Positions 56,137 to 64,000 of a DNA stretch of 64,000 nt are shown here, piece after piece (within the stretch, counting starts at the first letter, position 1; the number at the start of each line of letters is the position of its first letter). Location of the stretch: NCBI GenBank assembly GCA_963920525.1, contig OY986438.1, forward strand, positions 193,298,962-193,362,961, given 5' to 3'. Below the pieces are notes generated by a model, which saw nothing but the letters and a program-made list of their open reading frames with translations, made no database searches and was not told the DNA's origin. The stretch is from Dichetophora obliterata (lineage: Eukaryota > Arthropoda > Insecta > Diptera > Sciomyzidae). Position numbers and translations under genes: made by a program.

Positions 56137-57116
56137 TTATTTAGTATTGCTTATAGTGATGATTTATGGAAAATATGTAAAGAAAATATGAAAAAACTTT
56201 AAAATGTGTGGTTTTTAATCATTAGTGAAAAGGAAAATTTTTAGGAATTATTTTTTAAACTGCTTATAATGGTAATTTATAAAAATATTGAATAAAAAAT
56301 ATTAAAAATTGTTGGTTGGTATTGGAAATTTGAAAAACTTAAAAATTTATGGAATTTAAGAATTAGTGAAAAGGGAATTTTTGATTGAATAATTTTGTAT
56401 CGCTTATAATTGTGTTTTATGTGAACAAATGCAAAGGAATTATTAAAAAACTTTAAAATTTGTAGTTTTTAACGATAGGTCAAGGGAATTTTTTGGGATA
56501 ATTATTTTGATGATGGTAAAAGGTGATAAATAAAATAAATTAATAGAAAATATTAAAAATTTATGGTTTTTAGCAGTTGGTGAAAAGGGACATTTTTTAA
56601 AATAATATTTTGTATTGCTTAAAGAAATGTTTTATAAAAAATTAATTTACTCATTAAAAGACTTAAAAATTTGGTGGTTTTTAATCATTGATGGAATGGG
56701 AAATTTTCGGGAAGTTTATTATGTATTGCTTATAAATATTAAAAAACGTTTTTGGGAAATTTATTTAGTACTGCTTATGGTGCAGATTTATGAAAAAAAT
56801 GTAAAGAAAATATAAAAAACTTAAAAATGTGTGGTTTTTAATCATTGGTGATAAGGGAAATTTTTGGGAATTATTTTTTAAACTGCTTATAATGGTAATT
56901 TATAAACATATTGAATAGAAACTATTAAAAATTGTTGGTTGGTATGGGAAATTTGAAAAAATTAAAAATTGATGGATTTTAAAAATTAATGAAAAGGGAA
57001 ATTTTTTGTGAAATAATTTTGTATCGCTTATAATTGTGTTTTATGTGAACAAATGTAAAGGAAATATTAAAAAACTTTAAAATTGGTGGTTTTTAACCTT
57101 TGGTCCTATGAGAAAT
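56137..57116. repeat. 980-bp higher-order repeat, copy 2
   Basis: Direct tandem copy of 55157-56136, offset exactly 980 bp. Copies diverge again at about 57117, after TGAGAAATTT. Confidence 0.88.
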
Positions 57117-58901
57117 TTTAGACAAATAGACAAATTAATTATTTTTAGCAATTGGTGTAAAGGAAAATTGTTGAAATTATTTTGTATTGTTTATAAAAAT
57201 ATTTTATAAAAAATTAATGGAATCATTAAAAACTTAAATATTTTGTGGTTTTTAATCATTGATGGATTGAGAAATTTTCGGGAAATTTATTATGTTTTGC
57301 TTATAAAAGAGATTAATGGAAAAACATGCAAAGGAAATAATAAAAAAAAATTAAAAATGGGTAATTTTTAACCATTGGTAAAAAGGGAAATTTATGGGAA
57401 AATTGTTTTGGTGATGGTAAAATGTGATTAATTAAAAATTTAATAGAAAATATTACAAATTTATGGCTTTTAGCAATTGGTGAGAAGGGACATTTTGAGA
57501 AATATTATTTTGTATTGCTAATAAAAAATTTTTATAAAAATATTGAATGGAATCATTTAAAAACTTAAAAATTTTATGGTTTTTAATCATTGATGGAATG
57601 GGAAATTTTTGGGAAATATATTATGTATTGCTTATAATAGAGATTAATGTAAAAACATGTAAAGGAAATATTAAAAAACTTAAAAATGGGTGGTTTTTAG
57701 GCATTAGTCAAAAGGGAAATTTCTGGGAAAATTGTTTTGGTGATGGTGATGATTAGTTTAAAAATTGTTAAAAATTTATGGTTTTTAGCAATTGGTGAAA
57801 AAGAAAATTTTTGGAAAAATTATTTTGTATTGCTTAAAAAGGGATTTTTTTTTAAATTAATGGAATCATTAAAAAACTTAAAATGAATGTAATTCACTTT
57901 GTATAGCTTATAGCAGGAATTTATAGAAAATATTAAAAATTTGTGGTTTTAATCATTAGTTGAAAGTGACATTTTTTTGAAAATATTTTGTATTAAAAAA
58001 TTAAATTAAAAGAATTAAAGGAAATATGTATAAAAAAATATAGATTTTTTAAAGGCAGTTTTTGGGAAATTAATTTAGTACTGCTCATGGTGCTGATTTA
58101 TGGAAAAGAAAATGGTAAAGAAAATATAAAAAACTTAAAAATGTGTGGTTTTTAAAAAGGGAAATTTTAGGTTAGTATTTTTTGTACGGCTTATTATGGC
58201 AATTTATAAAAACATAGTTAGTTCTTAATCACCAACATGTATTGGAAATTTGAAAAAATTTAAAGTGTGTGGATTTTCAAAATTAGTGGAAAGGAAAAGT
58301 TTTGGATAAATAATTTGTTATTGTTTAAAAGAGGTTTATAAAAAAAAATTTAAAAATTGGTTGTTGCATACGACGGTAAGACTAAGGAAATTTATTTTGA
58401 ATGCTTGAAACGACGACTTTTTAAAATTATTATTAAAGAAGATTATTTTTTAAGTGTTAATTACACTAGTTTACAAAATGCAAAAACAAATTCAGAACAT
58501 TTCATGCCACCCTATTTTACCAATGTATATTGGCACGATGAACTTGTATAAAACTTGTAAAAAGGGAAACAATTACGATATGGAAATTATGTTAAATTTA
58601 ATGTACTGTAAATGAGTTTTATTTTTTATTTACAAAAAACGATGAATTTTTTAATTCATTCTAAGTTCTTTAAAATGAGTAAAACATCAAAAATTTGAAT
58701 TTTTTACATTTTTACAAAATTGTAATTCGAACAAATTATAACAATTAAAAAACTAAAATAGTTTTTAGCCATTGTTTGGTACTTTATTTCGGGGTTAGGT
58801 TTTGGATTGATTAAAAAAGGAATGTAAGGTAAATTTAAAAATATTTCAAATTAAAAAAAAAAACTTGAATTTAGTGAGAATTCAATTGTGTTTCAACATA
58901 C

Positions 58902-59621
58902 TGTTTGAGTTCCGTTGCTGCCAAGACCGCCACTACCACCACCACCCAGACCACCACTACCAGCACCCTGACTGCCACCAATGACACGAGCAAATTGTTC
59001 ATCGTTCTCCAATTCGATTTGAATGCCGGAATCACCACTGTTGCATTTGTCGCGACGATTGTATTTCGTTTTGCGACGCTCCTTCGATGAACGCCAAATG
59101 AGTGGCCCAAAGCGATACTTGCTTGAGGACTGGTCTTTGGTTTGAGAGGATTCGGCATTTGTGCCACCACCATTCAGCTCAGCGGATGCAGATGTTACCG
59201 AAAGCGTAATGCTAGCAGGAGTTGCTGTCAATTGTGTGGCATTGTTGTTTTGAATGCTAGCAGCGGGTATCTGCAGAGCAGTGTTGGCTGGTACAGCTGT
59301 TGAAGGTGGTGGTGGTGGTGGTGGAGCTGGTTGTTGCGGCTGCTGGCTTTTATTGAAATTTGAAAAGGTTCTTTTGAATTTCTGCAACACACCAACGTTT
59401 TGCACGGTGGATGCGCTGCCGGATGAGTAGGTGTTGATTGCTTGGCTCTCAACATATTCACTGACTCTGCTGGGCATAAGCATAGTTGTTACTGTTGCTG
59501 TTGTTGTTGTTGCTTCTAATGCTGCTGTTGGCGTCGTTGCGGCTGCAGTTGTCGCAAATGCTGCTGCATCCTGAGTGATTTCGGTTAGCGATGGACTGGA
59601 GACGGCTCGAGATTGATGTGC
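58902..59621 (-). CDS. RhoGEF3: RhoGEF3-like protein, large N-terminal exon
   Basis: The acceptor is TTCTTTCAG and the donor ACA|GTATGT; phase 0 on both sides, 240 codons. It has an Ala/Thr-rich start, VSEYVESQAINTYSSG, LQKFKRTFSNFNKS, a polyproline run, then SKYRFGPLIWRSSKERRKTK, a basic patch followed by CNSGDSGIQIELENDEQ and a Gly-rich end. KYRFGPLIWR..KERRKTK looks conserved rather than simple. An ATG at 59488 could start an isoform, but the frame is open to the acceptor, so this is probably an internal exon and the first exons lie further right, perhaps outside the window. Confidence 0.88.
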
Positions 59622-60671
59622 CTGAAAGAATTAATGTACAAGAAGAGGAAAAATGCAATTAGATTGAATTTGTGACAATGTTGTATTGATACAGAAAAAA
59701 AAAACTTTGCAATAGTCAGAGCAGAAATTTTCAAGAAACCTCACATAAATGTGGGAATATAAAAACATCTTAGTTGAACAAAGTTCAAATATAATTAGGG
59801 ACTGCAGTGAAAGAAATGCTGGACTTGAAAGAATTCAAGTGATTTATTGAAACAACCAATTGATTTATTAGGTTAGGGTGTTGTTCAACAAACTTTATTA
59901 AAATTAAAATTGCTATTCAAATCATTGAGGCATAAGAAACTTTTTAACGTGTTTGCAATAAATTTCTAGGCTTTAAATAGAAAGCAATAAGTGTTTTGCC
60001 CAATAGACTTAAAAACAAAACTCCCCATAATTTATTACTTTCTAATCGAAATTTGTATTTAAATCGGTCTATAACTGTGTTGAAAAAAAAAAAAATTAAA
60101 TACAAAATTGATAAGAATTGTAGAGAGTCACGATAGTGTTAAGGCTCTTCAAAGCTTCTTATCAGATGATTGCAAAAACGTAAGAACAATGAGCTACAAG
60201 AGTGAAATAAACAAAAAAGTCTTACAAACAAAAAACACAAATATCTAAGAACTGTACGTAAGACATTTGAGTTCAAACATACATGAAAAAAACATTTTAA
60301 ATATTCAAGTAAAGTTAATAATCACACAACTACCGATTGCAGTGCAAAAACATTTCTCACGATAAGCGTTGAAATTTTTAGGTGAATTTCTTCAAGATCA
60401 CGATAATGTTTTAAGAATTACTATTTTCCAAAATAAAGCCATTTCTAAATGGCAATCTTGCAATGACTAATATGCTCAAACATTTTGTACTATAGTACGG
60501 TTGTAAAAAAAAAAATTAAAAAATTTGCTGGCGCCAAGTCACTATAATATTGAGCTTTTCATAAAAACATGCTTTCGATATCAACCGAAATGATGGAGAT
60601 TGTATTTTTGCAGCTCTGTATTCAGTGGATTGTATTATAAAATTCTCGCAAGTGTGAGTTGATTGAAACCA
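59622..60671. other. upstream intron of the RhoGEF gene, no feature seen
   Basis: AT-rich sequence between the large exon and the hAT insertion. I see no exon, promoter or repeat I can support. Confidence 0.5.
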
Positions 60672-60679
60672 CTTCGACA
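60672..60679. repeat. hAT target-site duplication, left
   Basis: CTTCGACA, repeated exactly at 63292-63299. Confidence 0.85.
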
Positions 60680-60737
60680 CAAGCGCGAATCCACGCTAGG
60701 GTGGTCGGGGCGATCGCCCCCCCCCCAAAGCTTCTTG

Positions 60738-60980
60738 AAAATGCTGTTTATATTATCACATATGCTTGATAATGTGATAATGGATTTAAAAAGTCGATTT
60801 TTAACGAAAACTTTGGATTTATATTCATTTTTAGTACTGTTTCCTTATTCTGTTACCTCGAAAAAAATAACATTATCTACACAAGATGTAAGAAAACTAT
60901 GTAACAGATATTCGATATTCCTCAAAGAATCTCCAGATCAAAAAGAAAGGTATAATTCCAGTACTAGTGCTATACACTAG
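60738..60980 (+). pseudogene. possible hAT transposase fragment
   Basis: An open stretch MLDNVIMDLKSRFLTKTLDL (starting about 60759) then LYSFLVLFPYSV and DVRKLCNRYSIFL. The VIxDLKSRF..LY..LxLFP pattern is seen in the C-terminal half of ZMYM1-like hAT transposases. Only about 80 residues remain, so the call is tentative. Confidence 0.45.
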
Positions 60981-61789
60981 GCCGGCTCATTGCTAAAAAT
61001 TCAAAAAGCACACCCAATTCCTAAACCTTTGCGATGAAAAACTATAATATCCTGAATTTGAGGAAAATCGTTTGAATCGCTAGCCAACGGAAATGCCGAT
61101 GAATTTGTAGCCAAAATTGGTTTTTTTTTTATAAATTTGTTCGTAATTTCTTAAAACTTTTTTAAACACAATTTTTTAGAAACTGATCCAAACTGTTTGT
61201 AGGAATTTAGTATCAAGTGGAGCAACGTGATTCAGTAACAAGGAATTTTGATTGGCTTCCATAACTAGTGCAAAAAAATTCAAAAATCATCAAAATTCTT
61301 CCCAACGGCTAAGTTCAGACGAGCATCAAATGATGAAGTTCATCACTTATTATTGTACTCTTTAAGTGATTCTGGTCTTGAGCGTCATCAAAATTTTGAT
61401 TACATTCGAAGATAGTTTTTGCTCTCGAAGAGAGTTCATTTTTTTTAGCTTGAAACAACAACAAATTTAGATTCATTCATTCAATCTCTCAAAACTGCGC
61501 AAATATTATTCAACTTTGACGAATGGGGGTTCATTCGAAAGGTCATGTGAAGATCTATCGATTAAATAAGAATCTTTTAGTTAATTAACAAATTGATGTG
61601 ACTTGGTGATTTGGTAATTAATTACCAAATTTGGTAGACAATTTTTGACTTGGTAAGTTGGTAATTTTTTTATAGTTTTGGTAAATTTTTTCCCTTTAGT
61701 TTTTCCAAAAAATGCAAAATAATCATTTTTTTTGCAAGATTTATATTGTTTTTTTCCTTATTAAGTTTCCTGAATGTTCTTGAGGTTTA

Positions 61790-61854
61790 TATTTAAAATG
61801 AAAACATCCTTTTTCGATTCCGTCTTAAAAGTTATTCATGATAGGGCTGATTAG
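61790..61854. repeat. CAGCCC-family MITE, right-arm fragment
   Basis: AAAACATCCTTTTTCGATTCC..TTATTCATGATAGGGCTG matches the right arm of the MITEs at 982-1199 and 31671-31891. No left arm was seen upstream. Confidence 0.6.
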
Positions 61855-63291
61855 GTCTAACTATTTTTGTAAACAAATTCTTTTTCATCATTTGTTTTGA
61901 TCATAAATTTTAAAACTTTTTCATTATAAACATATTTCACATACATTTTACCTTTGCAAATATTGCGGATAATATCATATATATTTTGAAATAACGAAAA
62001 TTGATTACATGAAAAATTTATAGGAAAAATTTCTAAAGTAACTTACTGAAAAATTAGGGTTTTCCAGCCGCTTTAAATAAATTTAATAAAATTTTCGTTT
62101 CTTTCACAATATATTTTTTCAAAACGTAAAAAGGTATCAACAAAAGCTTTAAACAATATGCAATAGTTTGTGCTTGGGAGCAGTTATTGGGAAAAAATTT
62201 ATATCATATTTTTTAATAACTCCTTAACTTGAGGTGATGGTGAAAAAGATACCTTATATTTAAAATCAGTGCCCGCTGTTAGAATTTATATCCTACAAAA
62301 CAAACGATATGTGTAGTTTCTGATTTTAGTTATTAAAAAATGATTAAAATTTAAACTTGAGGAAACCGATCATTTTTTGAAAGCATTAAATGCCATATCT
62401 TTGTATTTATTCATTTACTTTCTTAAAATCGATATTCATTGCCAATGAATGCGGTATACTTTTTTACTTCCTACTTATTTTAAATAAAAAAGTTAGGGAA
62501 TAATTTGATTAATACCATTAATTTTTTATTTTTGTTTTGTGACAAAAGAAAATTACATTTACTTGAATTTACTACTTATTTGTGATTTTTATATTAATAT
62601 AATAATTAATTTTAAGCAAGAAAAAGTTCTACTTTTTCTATATATGTATTTATTTTTTTTTATTTAGTTCAAATAAAACAGATATACGTCTCATTTTTAT
62701 AAGTATATGTCATTTTTATAAGTATATGAGCTTATGAATTTTACTTATTTTGTGATTTTTAGTTATTAAAAATAAGAAGTTTTAAACAAGAAAAACGTAA
62801 TACTTAATATTTACTAAATTTATTTTAACACTATTTCTGTTTATTAATTTTAAGTATTTTAATGTTGAATAAATGTTTTTTATTAACAAAAATTATAATT
62901 TTATTGATTTTCCTTCTTTAAAAAATGTTTGTTTAGTTTGGTAAATTTTATTCAATTTTGTTAGTTTTTTTTTATTTAAGTTATGTAAACTTTTTTGTAT
63001 TCCATACATATGAATATTATATATAAAGTCACTGAAGACTGGATGACTGGTCTTTTATTTGAAATAATCGATAATTTGTTTTAATATTTGGTGAAATATT
63101 TTTGTTTTTGATTTTGAACTAAATGGCAATTTTTAGTGAATTGAATTTTTATTTACCGTGATACGATTTTTAATTAAATTATTTCATATGCTTACCACGT
63201 AATATTAGCGACTATCGTCAATATCTGCAACTACTACAAGTCACACTTTTTGGATCGCCCCCCCCAATTGGATTTTCTGGATCCACCTCTG

Positions 63292-63299
63292 CTTCGACA
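63292..63299. repeat. hAT target-site duplication, right
   Basis: CTTCGACA, matching 60672-60679. Confidence 0.85.
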
Positions 63300-64000
63300 T
63301 CGAATAATGAAAAATGGAACAGTAACAATTATTTCATTTATGGAAATTGGTGCCTGGTGTGCTCTTCACTTTAACTCGAAGTCACAAACATTGCCAGGAT
63401 TTTTCACGGGAGGTGGGTGGCTTTTGATAACAAAAATTTCTTGATACTAATCAGACATTTAAAAGAAGGATCGTTACATTTTGTGCAAAATTGATAACAT
63501 TCAAAATAAGTTTTAAGTGTGGCTTTTATGTTTTCTTAATAGCTATATATTAATATGCAAACAAAAAAATTGTGGTATCATTTTACCTGTGTTCACGTCA
63601 ATATATTCACATTTATCTTATATCGATGGAAAGGTATTTTTGAGTAGATTTGCACAATGCTAATTTTTATTCGAATATGTTGTCATTAAGATGGGTAAAA
63701 CTAAGCGATTGCTAAAATTTTTTTTCCAAATGGGACAATGAGAAACAACATAAAAATACATAACGACACTGTTATACATAATACACTGTTGAACATCGTT
63801 GCTGTAGCATACACGAGGAAGAGTAGAATGCGAGAGTTACTCAGCCACTTTCACCACTGTTTATCCAGCAGATTTGGTGAATTTTGAAAAATTTGGCGCA
63901 AGAAAAATGTGGTGCATTTTTTGGTGCTTTTTTTAATTTTGGAGGCACCAATTGTGTCCAAAATATGACCAAAGATATGATTTAATGTTATAAGTATATA
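63300..64000. other. right end of the window, no feature seen
   Basis: AT-rich with short runs only. I see no exon of the RhoGEF gene or of another gene. Confidence 0.5.

Larger units (their letters stand above)
54430..58350. repeat. ~105-bp AT-rich satellite array in an intron
   Basis: The recurring core is GTGGTTTTTAATCATTGGTG followed by AAAAGGGAAATTTTTGGGAA, TTTTGTATTGCTTATAATGG and ATTAAAAAACTTAAAAAT. Spacing of the cores is 78 to 138 bp, mostly 98-114. That gives roughly 35 monomers, quite diverged from one another. Within it a 980-bp block is duplicated almost exactly (next two entries). Confidence 0.85.
54033..58901 (-). other. 4.9-kb intron of the RhoGEF gene, mostly satellite
   Basis: About 4 kb is a tandem repeat array (54430-58350, listed separately). 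The remaining edges have no coding signal apart from one short open run (58357-58551) that I do not accept as a gene. Confidence 0.8.
60680..63291. mobile_element. hAT transposon remnant, 2.6 kb
   Basis: Flanked by an exact 8-bp duplication. The left end reads CAAGCGCGAATCCACGCTAG and, shortly inside, GGGCGATCGCCCCCCC. The right end, read inward on the minus strand, is CAGAGGTGGATCCAGAAAAT followed by TTGGGGGGGGCGATCC. The CAGnGGnGGATCCA start and 8-bp duplication are the mark of hAT elements. The interior is mostly AT-rich and decayed, with one short transposase-like frame. A right-end piece of the CAGCCC MITE (61790-61854) lies inside. Confidence 0.85.

Noticed and set aside
58357..58551. 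64-codon frame before the large exon
   Set aside because: No homology recognised and no matching splice phases on the strand of the host gene.
59228..59658. frames rich in His, Asn and Ser opposite or offset to the large N-terminal exon
   Set aside because: They are products of CAG/CAA-type repeats read out of frame. The accepted frame has matching splice sites and phases.

Overview
The window is AT-rich eukaryotic DNA from an insect. Spliced genes with GT-AG introns, (CAG/CAA)-type codon runs, and RTE, LOA-type and CR1-like LINEs, Tc1-like and hAT transposons and many MITEs point to a higher fly. A tephritid fruit fly is my best guess (inference). There are no bacterial features and no CRISPR array.

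Two protein-coding genes are visible, both on the minus strand and both cut by a window edge or by unseen exons. Gene 1 (exons between 15.17 kb and the left edge) encodes an ankyrin-repeat protein resembling the beta subunit of GA-binding protein (GABPB). Four exons lie at 14.1-15.2 kb. A fifth candidate exon lies at 15-174, beyond a 13.9-kb intron packed with transposable elements. Gene 2 (eight exons, 59,621 down to 43,365) encodes an SH3-DH-PH Rho-family guanine nucleotide exchange factor of the Asef/collybistin/SPATA13 group (Drosophila RhoGEF3-like). I traced all its exon junctions and the reading frame stays open through 1,065 residues to the stop codon. The N-terminus lies further upstream.

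Layout: 0-0.2 kb, last visible exon of gene 1; 0.2-14.1 kb, its giant intron (foldback MITE, RTE LINE with target-site duplication, a 455-bp MITE, three or more LINE fragments including a head-to-head pair); 14.1-15.2 kb, ankyrin exons; 15.7-18.1 kb, a LINE fragment carrying a nested LOA-type LINE with RNase H; 18-43 kb, gene-free DNA rich in MITEs (piggyBac-, Harbinger- and hairpin-type), a tRNA-derived SINE, two Tc1-like transposase remnants, a second RTE copy, a 1.9-kb near-perfect palindrome and a degenerate TTTCAAGATT repeat field. A less AT-rich island at 22.7-23.6 kb with three ETS-type motifs may be a promoter. 43.4-59.6 kb, the RhoGEF gene; its 7.4-kb intron holds a nested palindromic repeat and its 4.9-kb intron holds a ~105-bp satellite with a nearly identical 980-bp tandem duplication. 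60.7-63.3 kb, a hAT element with an exact 8-bp target-site duplication.

I found no previously undescribed coding system. The most unusual structures are the two large palindromes, the intronic satellite with its recent duplication, the LINE whose internal deletion kept the reading frame, and the several MITE families with clear target-site signatures.
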